Shown piece after piece: positions 54,097 through 62,443 of a DNA stretch of 64,000 bases (the stretch's first letter is position 1; each line of letters begins with the position of its first letter). Source of the DNA: JAHIYU01 sp964476155 (GTDB lineage: Bacteria; Krumholzibacteriota; Krumholzibacteriia; LZORAL124-64-63); the NCBI GenBank assembly GCA_964476155.1, contig CAYYYS010000004.1, positions 1 through 64,000 of the forward strand, read 5' to 3'. The notes beneath the pieces were generated by a model, which ran no database searches, was not told where the DNA came from, and saw only the letters and a list, made by a program, of their open reading frames with translations. The position numbers and the translations under genes are program-made.

Positions 54097-55374
54097 ATGA
54101 ACCAACACTGGGTCGATGCAACAAGACTGGGCTCCGACACCGAGTCCGGTGATACGTGGGATGTGGACTACAGCGCCCATCCCCTGCTCGATCCCCGCTT
54201 CATCCAGCGGCCTACGCGGGTAGGTCGTTTCTTCCGCCGGATGTACGATCGCATCATCAATGACGACCAGGCCTACCAGGTGGAAATTGATCGTATGCTC
54301 AACCCGCCTGGTAACGACAATCGTAAAACTCGCGAGCCCATCGAACTCGTCCGCTACCTGACCGACGCCGAAACCTATGTGCGCGACCTCGTGTCCCTGC
54401 TTCCGAGCGCCTCCCGGGACTACGTGCGCCCCGACGCCAAGATTTCCGCCTGCAACGACCTGCGCACACTCATGTCCTTTCTGTTCTCCCCGGAGAATCC
54501 CCGTATCCGCTACGAGGCGCAACGCAAGCTGTACCTGGCCAACTTGTTGTTGGACATAGATTACTCGCGGCACGTGCAACTCGGCCCCATGCACAAGTCC
54601 TACTTCGAGCGTCTGCTGCGCGTAGGATTGTGGGAACATGCCCTGGATACCAACGCCGTCGAAGTCGGCTTCCATATCGACGACGACGGCGATACGATCC
54701 GCTACAATCTCAACCCCAAGCCGGGACAGGAACGCTGGGAGTTCAAGTCGATCTTTCTCGAGAAGACCATCGACGGGCGCAAGACCCCCCTGGATGTCCT
54801 CTACTACAACTGCCGCTACAAGCGAACCGTGGTGCCCATCTCCTACGAGATCGTCGACGGCAGCCACCGGGTGATCGAACGCAAGCGCTGGGACGCCACC
54901 GGTGATCACAGCAGCGGTTCGATCCTGTCGAAAATGATTCGCAAGGGGATACACGATCCCGACGAGATCACCGACATGCTCGGCGCCATGTTCATCGTCC
55001 ACGACGAGGACGGCATCAACGAGCTGCTGACCCTGCTGGACAGCGTCTTCGGCAATCCCATCTCATGGCAGGACATCACCGACACCCTCGCCGACGAAAC
55101 CGAAGGACGGCATCTCGACCGTCACTCGGGGCGCGGCTACAAGGTCTACAAGGGGGATCTGGGCATCCTGCACCCGTCGGCCACACCCGGCGGTCTGCCC
55201 TACCGCTTCCATGTGGAAGTGCAGATCTACGCTTTGGAGGGATTCCTGCGCACCGTCCACGGCGCCCATACCGCCAGTCATCTCGCCCTGAAGCTGCGGC
55301 AGTTCCTGCATGGGCTGGCGCCCATCATCTTCCCGCGCACCATCTATGGCGAGGACTGGCTCAAGCTGCCTTGA
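54097..55374 (+). CDS. divergent RelA/SpoT-like domain protein of unknown activity
   Basis: 425 aa, no signal peptide or membrane helix. The N-terminal about 250 residues are of unknown fold. The C-terminal part has SILSKMIRKGIHDPDEITDMLGAMFIVHDEDG followed by GINELLTLLDSVFG and later YRFHVEVQIYALEGFLR, in the order of the RelA/SpoT nucleotidyltransferase pattern (K/R-rich helix, I-x-D-x-x-G, and E-x-Q-I). The D in DMLG and the E in VEVQI could be the catalytic pair, but the GYxSxH motif is not evident; RGYKVYK is the nearest. It follows the PLP-enzyme gene. It could be an alarmone synthetase-like or toxin-like nucleotidyltransferase, or merely a fold relative. Moderate confidence. Confidence 0.55.
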   Translation: MNQHWVDATRLGSDTESGDTWDVDYSAHPLLDPRFIQRPTRVGRFFRRMYDRIINDDQAYQVEIDRMLNPPGNDNRKTREPIELVRYLTDAETYVRDLVSLLPSASRDYVRPDAKISACNDLRTLMSFLFSPENPRIRYEAQRKLYLANLLLDIDYSRHVQLGPMHKSYFERLLRVGLWEHALDTNAVEVGFHIDDDGDTIRYNLNPKPGQERWEFKSIFLEKTIDGRKTPLDVLYYNCRYKRTVVPISYEIVDGSHRVIERKRWDATGDHSSGSILSKMIRKGIHDPDEITDMLGAMFIVHDEDGINELLTLLDSVFGNPISWQDITDTLADETEGRHLDRHSGRGYKVYKGDLGILHPSATPGGLPYRFHVEVQIYALEGFLRTVHGAHTASHLALKLRQFLHGLAPIIFPRTIYGEDWLKLP

Positions 55375-55583
55375 GCCACGATGCGCTGAATCTCCTGCGC
55401 GCCGACGTGCGCGCTGTCGTGGGCCCGCTTCATCTCGGCCAACCTGGGAGCCAGATCCGGAATGAGTCCGATCGCCAGGTCGTCTCCACCGTCCGCATAC
55501 CAGCGACCAAAGGCACTGCAACGACCCGACATCTCCCCTTATGCATCGGTTATCCAGCAAGCCGGTCTAATGGATTAACGAGT

Positions 55584-56750
55584 TCAGTCGGTGGGATTAA
55601 AACGACGGATAAGACCATAGCCGTTGTCCCGCTGGGCGGGGACGAAGCCGACGCCGCGAATCATCTCGTTCAGGTCGTCCTGGGTCAGCGGATGGGTAAC
55701 CCCGGCGGCCGAAACGACACTCTCCTCCATCATCGTGCTGCCCAGGTCATTGGCTCCGTACAGCAGGGTGAGCTGGCCCACGCTCTTGCCCTGGGTCACC
55801 CACGACGCCTGGATATTGGCGAAGTTGTCCAGGGCGATGCGGGATATCGCCAGGGTGCGCAGATAGTCCAGGGCGCCAAGATAACCGCGTGCGTCGACGG
55901 ACCGCATCAGCTCGGGTATGCGTGACAGGGGCGTGTTGCCGGGTTGGAAGGTCCAGGGAATGAAGGCGGTGTAGCCGGACGTCTTGTCCTGACTCTCGCG
56001 CAGACGCAGCAGGTGCTCGACGCGCTCCGGGTAGGTCTCGATATGGGCGAACATCATGGTTGCCGTGGTGGGCAGCCCCACGTAGTGGGCCTCTTCGCTG
56101 ATCTCGATCCACTCGCGGGCCGTGGTCTTCTTGGGGGCGAGCACGGCGCGAACACGATCATTGAGGATCTCGGCGCCGCCGCCCGGAATCGAATCGAGCC
56201 CCGCGGCCTGGAGTCGACGCAATACTTCGAGGGTGGGAACCTTCGAGACCTTGGCGAAGTGCTGGATCTCATTGGGCGAAAAGCCGTGGATCCACAGGGT
56301 GGGGAACTCGGTCTTCAGCGCCCCGAGCATCTCCTCGTAGGTCTCGATCTTCATCCGGGGATGATGGCCACCCTGCAACAGGATCTGACGGCCGCCCGCG
56401 ACGATGACCGACCGCACCTTGTCGCGCACCTCGTCCAGGGTCAGCCAGTAGGCGTCCTGGTCTTCCTTGTGACGGTTGAAGGCGCAGAACTCACAGTCCA
56501 CGTAACAGAGATTGGTATAGGTGACGTTGCGGTCGACGACGTAGGTGACGACCTCGGGATCGCTCCGCCGGCGACGCAGGGCCGTGGCGGCGCGACCAAG
56601 ATCATGCAGGGCCGCGTCCTCGAAGAGCAGCAGTAGTTCACCGCCGGTCAAACGACGGTCGAGGGCCTCGTCAAGAACCTCGAGGGCGGCGGGCGACGAC
56701 CGGTCGGGTACGTTGTGATCCTCGTCGGGCGTGATGATTAGCTCATTCAT
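55584..56750 (-). CDS. mqnC: cyclic dehypoxanthinyl futalosine synthase MqnC
   Basis: 388 aa radical-SAM enzyme of the futalosine route to menaquinone. It cyclises dehypoxanthinylfutalosine. The 4Fe-4S motif CYVDCEFC (C-x3-C-x2-C) lies near residue 80, followed by GGRQILLQGGHHPRM, GLDSIPGGGAEIL (typical of MqnC), TTATMMFAHIETYPER and FIPWTFQPGNT. Length is usual. The start overlaps the end of mqnA by 8 bases, so the two are co-expressed. The 209-base gap after the preceding plus-strand gene (55375-55583) shows no clear terminator. Confidence 0.94.
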   Translation of the reverse strand: MNELIITPDEDHNVPDRSSPAALEVLDEALDRRLTGGELLLLFEDAALHDLGRAATALRRRRSDPEVVTYVVDRNVTYTNLCYVDCEFCAFNRHKEDQDAYWLTLDEVRDKVRSVIVAGGRQILLQGGHHPRMKIETYEEMLGALKTEFPTLWIHGFSPNEIQHFAKVSKVPTLEVLRRLQAAGLDSIPGGGAEILNDRVRAVLAPKKTTAREWIEISEEAHYVGLPTTATMMFAHIETYPERVEHLLRLRESQDKTSGYTAFIPWTFQPGNTPLSRIPELMRSVDARGYLGALDYLRTLAISRIALDNFANIQASWVTQGKSVGQLTLLYGANDLGSTMMEESVVSAAGVTHPLTQDDLNEMIRGVGFVPAQRDNGYGLIRRFNPTD

Positions 56751-57603
56751 GAATTATCCGGGTCAGGTCCACACCCCGTCCGGCGGGACAGATGTCGTGA
56801 CGCACACATAGTGTATGAAACCGCCTCAGGCCCGCCAGCTCCCTCTCCCCCAGCACATAGCGGAGCGATGTGCCGAAATAGCCGTGGATGGCCTCGGCCG
56901 ACGAAACGCCGTCGGGCCCCAGGCGACCTTCGGTCGCGGCGCGGGCCGCCAGGATGTCCAGACGCTTCAAACCTTCGGCGCAGGAGCGGCCCAACAGGAT
57001 CCTCAGCTCGGATCTTTCCTCGTCCGACGCGCGGGCGGCGAAGCGCTTGCCCAGCGCCCAGACCGCGAAGACGAAAGGCAGGCCCGTCATGTCCTTCCAG
57101 GTCCCGGCCAGATCGATGACGTGGATGTCGGTGCGACCTTCCTCGCGAAACCGCCGCTCCGCCGCGAAGCAGCGGTCGCCGATGACCAGGGCCGCCTCGT
57201 GATCGTCGAGCAGGGTGTCCACGTGGGGTTCGAGCACCATAAAATCAGGCTGCACGTCGTACAGGTCGGCGAAAAGGATACGCAGGAGCGCCACCGACGT
57301 GCGGCTGCCCCGATCGACGGCCACGTTGCGGATCTCGGTGGGCGCGACACGGCTGAAGAGTTTGACGCTGTCGACGGGGCCGTCCGCGGCGATCCCCACA
57401 CCCGGCACGAGGCTCTCGCCCGCGCCGCGAAAATACTCGACCACGGGAATCAGGGCGGCATCGGCCTCGTCGGCGTGCAGCAGTTCCGGCAACACGCTGG
57501 GCACCGCGGCGATTACGCGCACCCGCTCGGGCGCGAGTTCGTCTAGGGCATCCACCAGCGGCCAGGCGTTGAGAAAGGAGACCGTGGCGATACGGTAGGT
57601 CAT
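56743..57603 (-). CDS. mqnA: chorismate dehydratase MqnA
   Basis: 286 aa, periplasmic-binding-protein-like fold but cytosolic. It converts chorismate to 3-enolpyruvylbenzoate, the first step of the futalosine pathway. It opens RIATVSFLNAWPLVDAL (the SxxNxxP motif), with ADAALIPVVEYFR, SVKLFSRVAP, VAVDRGSRTSVALLRILF and ALVIGDRCF, all typical. The start overlaps the stop of the upstream glycosyltransferase by 4 bases. mqnB and mqnD are not in the window. Confidence 0.93.
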   Translation of the reverse strand: MTYRIATVSFLNAWPLVDALDELAPERVRVIAAVPSVLPELLHADEADAALIPVVEYFRGAGESLVPGVGIAADGPVDSVKLFSRVAPTEIRNVAVDRGSRTSVALLRILFADLYDVQPDFMVLEPHVDTLLDDHEAALVIGDRCFAAERRFREEGRTDIHVIDLAGTWKDMTGLPFVFAVWALGKRFAARASDEERSELRILLGRSCAEGLKRLDILAARAATEGRLGPDGVSSAEAIHGYFGTSLRYVLGERELAGLRRFHTLCVRHDICPAGRGVDLTRIIHE

Positions 57604-58802
57604 GGCGTCACATCCCGCACGAGAGTGCGCTGGTAGAGTTCGCCCAGGTCCCGGGACACGCGATCGATGGAATAGTCGCGCACGACCTGCTCGCGGCCGG
57701 CAACGAGGCAGCGTTCCCGCAACGCGGGGTCATCGATCAGGCCCGACACGGCCCGGACCAGATCTTCGACATCGTCCGGAGCCGCCAGCAGGCCACTGAC
57801 ACCGTCATCGATCAGGTCCTCGACACCGGGGACCCGCGTCCCCACGACCGGCAGGCCACAAGCCATGGCCTCCAGCATGACCATGGACAACCCCTCCCAG
57901 CGCGACGATATGACGAACCCGTCGGCGGCTTGCATGACCTGGGGCAAGTCATCCAGATTGCCCGGCAGGTAGACCCGATCACCCAGTCCAAGCGAAGCCA
58001 GGCGCTCCCTGTAGCCGGTCGTCAGCGGTCCCTCGCCGGCCAGGACCAGGCGCACGTTGCGGCCCCGGTCGCGTAACAGACCGATCACGTCGATCAGCGC
58101 CTCGTAGTTCTTGAGTTCGCAATGGCGGCCGGCGGCCAGAATGAGGAAATCGTCGGGCGCGCAATCGTAGCGGGCGCGAATGACGGCACGCTCCGCCGCG
58201 GACAACGGCTCCGGTACCGGCACACCGTTCGGCACGACGACGAGCCGCTCGGGACACTGCCCCCGCATACTCAGCTCAGCCAGCAACGCCTCCCTGACGT
58301 TCTCGGACACCGCCACCACGGCCGCGCATCGGCTCAACATGCTCCGGTAGGCCCAGCGGCGTCCCTGGGCGCGCGGCAGGCTCACCGCTTCGCCATAGTC
58401 GAACTCGCGGTTGCTGTGGACCGTGGGGATCACCGTCCGCCGCCCGGCGACGCTCAGCAACAACCCCCAAAAGTTGGCGCCGGGCAAATGGGTCTGCAGC
58501 ACGTCGATACCGTCGGCGGCCAGGGTGTCCAGCAGGCTTCGATATCCGTCGCGAACGGACTTGAAACACCGCCACGGCTGCGACGGCGGCGCGACCCGCT
58601 GCTCGAAGTGTCGCACGATCACATCGGGGGAAATCTTGGCCGAGAGAGGGCCGGGACCGTCGAGGATGTACAGGTGTGATCGATCCCCGGCGGCGGCGCG
58701 GGCATTGGCGATCTGAACCGCGAGATGTTCGGCGCCGCCCATCCGCAGGCTGCCGACCATCTGCGCCGAGGCGAGTGGGGGGCCATCCCCACGCCCTGTC
58801 AT
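57600..58802 (-). CDS. GT4-family glycosyltransferase
   Basis: 400 aa. N-domain with VGSLRMGGAEHLAVQIANA (GGAE loop), DVLQTHLPGANFWGLLL and VIPTVHSNREF. C-domain with LILAAGRHCELKNYEALIDVIGLL, VLAGEGPLTTGYRERL, YLPGNLDDLPQVMQAADGFVISSRWEGLSMVMLEAMACGLPVVGTRVPG. It sits 2 bases after the ExeA-SPOR gene's stop and overlaps mqnA, so it is embedded in an operon. Resembles glycosyltransferases of exopolysaccharide loci. Substrate unknown. Confidence 0.9.
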   Translation of the reverse strand: MTGRGDGPPLASAQMVGSLRMGGAEHLAVQIANARAAAGDRSHLYILDGPGPLSAKISPDVIVRHFEQRVAPPSQPWRCFKSVRDGYRSLLDTLAADGIDVLQTHLPGANFWGLLLSVAGRRTVIPTVHSNREFDYGEAVSLPRAQGRRWAYRSMLSRCAAVVAVSENVREALLAELSMRGQCPERLVVVPNGVPVPEPLSAAERAVIRARYDCAPDDFLILAAGRHCELKNYEALIDVIGLLRDRGRNVRLVLAGEGPLTTGYRERLASLGLGDRVYLPGNLDDLPQVMQAADGFVISSRWEGLSMVMLEAMACGLPVVGTRVPGVEDLIDDGVSGLLAAPDDVEDLVRAVSGLIDDPALRERCLVAGREQVVRDYSIDRVSRDLGELYQRTLVRDVTP

Positions 58803-58804
58803 GA

Positions 58805-60760
58805 TCAGGGCAACCTGACGATCATGGACCAGGACGTCAGCCCCTCGTCCTGGGCGGTGATCTGGGCCAGTTGCGCGTCATCGAGCTCGGCAAAGGGACC
58901 GACGTGGACCCGATACCAGGTCTTGTCGTTGATGACGGCCTCGACGATGAAGGGCAACAGATCGAGTCCCGCGCACCGGCCGGCAAAGACGTCGGCGCGG
59001 GCCAGATCCCGGAAAGATCCCAGATGGACATAGAGGCCCGGTGGCGGCACGGGCAGGGACAGCGTCTGCGAAGATTGTGCCGGTGTCGTGTCGACGACGG
59101 TTTCGTCTACGGTGACATCGGGCGTGTCGGTACCGCCGTCTGGTGTCGTATCGATGGGGAGAGGATCGGCCGGCGCCGTCTCGCCATCGTCGCTCGGATC
59201 AGACGAAACAACTGGATCAGACGAGATAACCGGATCGGCCGAAACATCCGGCCCGGTCTCGACCATGAGGCTGTCGGCGGTTTCGGTCACCGAACCACCC
59301 AGGGAATCGATCGCGGCGAGACCCGCATCGTCGCTCGAGAGCAGATCCGAGGATTCGCTATCGTCGGGAGCCGTGGTTTCCGTCACCTGGGCCGCGGGCA
59401 GGAAAGGCAGAGTGATCAGCCCCCGCTGGTGGGCAAGCACGACCATGGTGACCACGGACGCCACCACCACGACCAGGGCTATCGCCAGCAACCGCCGCGC
59501 GCCGCCACCGCGTCGCGGAACCGCCATGGGTGGAGAGGCGTCGTCATCCGATTCAGCTTCGGAGTCGTCCGTTTCGGGAACCACCGTGACATCAAGGTCG
59601 TCATCGAGAAGATCGTCATCCAGCATATCGGCGGCGACTCCGGCCGACTCGGCGACACCAGTCTCGGGCTCATCGCCACTTTCTTCAACAGCATCAGGCG
59701 TGTCGTCGGCCAGTGCCGAGGCCGTGATGTCGTCCAACGCCTCGTCAACCGACTCGGGCTCAGGTTCGGGCTCGATGACTTCTTCGGGCTCGGGTTCCGG
59801 CGTAGGTTCGGGCTCAGGCACAGGTTCCGGCTCAGGTGTGGGTTCGGATTCGGACTCCGCCGCGGTGTCACCGGACAACTCCGGCGGCTCGGGTTTGACC
59901 AGAGGTGGCGACTCGGAAGCCTGCGCCGCGACGGCGGCGACCACCGACTCCTCCACGGGGGACCGGGGCAATGTCGAATCGTCATCGACATGCTCGGTGC
60001 GAACCTGGTCGGCGCCATCCACATAGGCTGCCAGCAGGGCTCGGTCGGCGACCATGTTGACCAGCCGGGGGATGCCGTCGCTGAGCCGGTGGATGTGCTC
60101 GATGGCATCCTGGCGAAACACGGATTTTTCGCAACCGGCCACCTTGACGCGATGCTCGATGTAGTCGCGCGTCTCCTGGGGACCCAGCTTGTCAAGATGA
60201 TAGTGAACGCGGATCCGCTGACGAATCTGCGCCAGTTCCGGTTTGTTGACATTGGCACGTAACCCGGGCTGGCCTGCGAGGACGACCTGCAGGGCCTGCT
60301 CCTCGGGCGGCCCGAGGTTGGTCAACAGGCGAACGCCTTCCAGTGTGGCGTCGTCCAGATTCTGGGCTTCGTCGATGATCAACAGGAGGCGCTGACCGCG
60401 ACGCATGGTCGCCATGAGTTCGGTCTTCAGGGCGGTCAGCAGATCGGCGCGGTCCGCGGACGACGGGACTTCGACGTCAAGTTCCACGAGCAGCATCTTG
60501 AGCAGCTCGCGAAAATCGAGCTGGGTGACGTTGATCAGGGCGGTCCGGTAGGTCTTGGTGATGTGCTGGGCCAGGTTGTAGAGCGCAAGCGTCTTGCCGG
60601 TGCCGATCTCACCGGTGATCAGGATGATATCCTCGCCACCCTCCAGTCCGTAGACCAGATGAGCCATCGTCTCCTCGAACGCACTCGACCTGTAGAGGAA
60701 CTGCAGGTGAGGGCTCAGGGAGAACGGCGAGGTGAAAAATCCGAAATGTTCGTGGTACAT
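58805..60760 (-). CDS. ExeA/XrtA-associated-type AAA ATPase fused to transmembrane helix and SPOR domain
   Basis: 651 aa. Residues 1-270 form an ExeA-like ATPase opening MYHEHFGFFTSPFSLSPH, with Walker A ITGEIGTGKT, Walker B LLLIIDEAQNL and sensor-like DGIPRLVNMVADRALLAAYV. The next about 160 residues are acidic and include a Pro-Glu repeat (about 297-334). A single membrane helix (about 422-445) leads to a Ser/Asp/Thr-rich periplasmic linker and a C-terminal SPOR domain (about 575-651: GLYVHLGSFRDLARADVFA ... WYRVHVGPF), which binds denuded peptidoglycan. Similar ATPases occur with exopolysaccharide/exosortase loci and type II secretion. It probably couples ATP hydrolysis to envelope export; this is inferred. 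Confidence 0.88.
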   Translation of the reverse strand: MYHEHFGFFTSPFSLSPHLQFLYRSSAFEETMAHLVYGLEGGEDIILITGEIGTGKTLALYNLAQHITKTYRTALINVTQLDFRELLKMLLVELDVEVPSSADRADLLTALKTELMATMRRGQRLLLIIDEAQNLDDATLEGVRLLTNLGPPEEQALQVVLAGQPGLRANVNKPELAQIRQRIRVHYHLDKLGPQETRDYIEHRVKVAGCEKSVFRQDAIEHIHRLSDGIPRLVNMVADRALLAAYVDGADQVRTEHVDDDSTLPRSPVEESVVAAVAAQASESPPLVKPEPPELSGDTAAESESEPTPEPEPVPEPEPTPEPEPEEVIEPEPEPESVDEALDDITASALADDTPDAVEESGDEPETGVAESAGVAADMLDDDLLDDDLDVTVVPETDDSEAESDDDASPPMAVPRRGGGARRLLAIALVVVVASVVTMVVLAHQRGLITLPFLPAAQVTETTAPDDSESSDLLSSDDAGLAAIDSLGGSVTETADSLMVETGPDVSADPVISSDPVVSSDPSDDGETAPADPLPIDTTPDGGTDTPDVTVDETVVDTTPAQSSQTLSLPVPPPGLYVHLGSFRDLARADVFAGRCAGLDLLPFIVEAVINDKTWYRVHVGPFAELDDAQLAQITAQDEGLTSWSMIVRLP

Positions 60761-60880
60761 GGCCTCACTTCAATCAACGACATCACACGGATATGTAGAC
60801 AAACCTTAGCGATCAGGCGGATGCGAATTCGCCGGACTTGCACGGAAAATGTACTTGATCAACTTAAGCAGGGCAATGAA

Positions 60881-62443
60881 TCATTCGGAGGACTTGAGTC
60901 GGGATGCCGCGAGGTTCCAGGAGAGTAGCAACCCCCCGTACATGAAGAAGATACACGCCGCCTTGACGACCGCGACCAGGATGTCGCCCCCCAGGTCGAC
61001 GCGTATGCTCCAGCCGTCGATCAGGGCGCTCGTTCCGCTCGGGACGTAGAGGGCGTAGGTGCCGATAACCACGAGACAGTACTTGATCAACGAGGCCGCC
61101 CACCGCCCCACGCCCAGCCCGATCCCGTACCGGTGCAGAATCCACAGCGAGAGCCCGAAATAGAGCACGGCGGCAAAGGTCGACGAGACGGCCAGGCCAT
61201 TGATCCCGTACTCCCCGATCAGCAGCGCGTTGCCACCGACGTTGGCCACCAGATAGATCAGCGACAACCAGATCATCTCCCGCAGCCGCTGCAGAGCGTT
61301 GAAGACCCGGGCGGTCATCTGGATCAGGACCAGCGCGGGCAGCCCGAGCACGTAAAGGGACAGGGCTCCCGCGGTTCGCTCGGCGTCGTCGGGCGTGAAG
61401 GCGCCGCGCATGAAAAGCACGCGCACGATCTCGCCGCTGGTCACGCACAGCACGAGCGCCGCCGGCATCACCAGTCGCGCGACCCGCACCACGTTGTCGT
61501 GGACGTAGTCGCCGAGCCCCCGCAGGTCGCCGGCCGAGGCCAGTTCGGACATGCGCGTGAACATGATCACCACGAGCGTGAGGGCGAAGAGTTCGACTCC
61601 GAAGAGCAGTATGGTGCCCGCATAGGCGATCGAGGAGACGTTGCCCGACGCGAGGGTCGTCGCGAATACGCGGTCAACGAACTGGTAGATGATCGAGAAG
61701 GCGTGGATCAGCATCAGCATCCAGCACAACGACCACAATTCACGCAGGGCGCCCGGCGGCGCACTCGGTGCGACGGGGGCCGCGTTCCGCCCCGTCGTCG
61801 CCAACCCCCACAGCAATCCGGCCTGCAGGACGTTGGACACCCCGAAGCCGAGGGCGAAGGACAGGATCCCGAGGCGGTCATGGAAAATCGCCACCGCCAA
61901 CAGGATGATCGCCGCGTTCACGACAGGCATGGCCGCGGCGAAGCGGAAGCGGTTGTTGAGGTTGAGGATCGCCTTGCCCATGATCCCGAACAGGAGCATC
62001 ACGCCGGGCAGGGCCATCAGGCGGATCATGCGGGCGGTGTAGGCCTTGGTCTCGTCCGGCAGACCGGGACCGGCGATATCGACGACCAGCCCCGTCCCCG
62101 CCATGAGCAACAGGGTATAGGCGGCGGCCGGCAGCATGAACAGAAACAGAACCTTGTTCTGAAATCCGAACAGCTCCGAGCCCGACAACCGCTCGCGCAT
62201 CTTGATGATGAACGGCACGACCACGGCCGTGAACACGTTGCCGATCACCTGGCTGAAGAAGGTGACCAGGAAGAAGGCCAAGGCGTAGGCGTCGTAGCGG
62301 GGGCCGGCGCCGAAGAAATTGGCCATGAGCATCTGGGTGGCCAGGCCGAGGGGTTTGACGAGGATGACCAGGGCCATCAGGCGGAGGACGTCGGGAGAGA
62401 AGAGGTAGCGTCTGATCAGGGAGGGTGACGCCGTCTTGTTCAT
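60881..62443 (-). CDS. MurJ/MviN-family lipid-linked oligosaccharide flippase
   Basis: 520 aa with about 13-14 membrane helices. It opens SLIRRYLFSPDVLRLMALVILVKPLGLATQMLMANFFGAG, with the YDAYALAFFL stretch typical of MurJ/MviN. It contains IRMMALPG-like and GAFTPDDAERTAGALSLYVLGLPAL segments (the R-G-A-F-T motif of the family). The start overlaps the stop of its tandem paralogue by 4 bases. It flips a lipid-linked precursor, either lipid II or a polysaccharide repeat. Context (GT4, ExeA-SPOR) and duplication suggest a polysaccharide role. It ends 120 bases upstream of the ExeA-SPOR start. Confidence 0.9.
   Translation of the reverse strand: MNKTASPSLIRRYLFSPDVLRLMALVILVKPLGLATQMLMANFFGAGPRYDAYALAFFLVTFFSQVIGNVFTAVVVPFIIKMRERLSGSELFGFQNKVLFLFMLPAAAYTLLLMAGTGLVVDIAGPGLPDETKAYTARMIRLMALPGVMLLFGIMGKAILNLNNRFRFAAAMPVVNAAIILLAVAIFHDRLGILSFALGFGVSNVLQAGLLWGLATTGRNAAPVAPSAPPGALRELWSLCWMLMLIHAFSIIYQFVDRVFATTLASGNVSSIAYAGTILLFGVELFALTLVVIMFTRMSELASAGDLRGLGDYVHDNVVRVARLVMPAALVLCVTSGEIVRVLFMRGAFTPDDAERTAGALSLYVLGLPALVLIQMTARVFNALQRLREMIWLSLIYLVANVGGNALLIGEYGINGLAVSSTFAAVLYFGLSLWILHRYGIGLGVGRWAASLIKYCLVVIGTYALYVPSGTSALIDGWSIRVDLGGDILVAVVKAACIFFMYGGLLLSWNLAASRLKSSE

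Noticed and set aside
55344..55532. 62-codon minus-strand frame between the RelA-like gene and mqnC
   Set aside because: It overlaps the 3' end of a real gene, lacks a ribosome site and shows no family resemblance. Too weak to call, although a decayed gene tail is possible.
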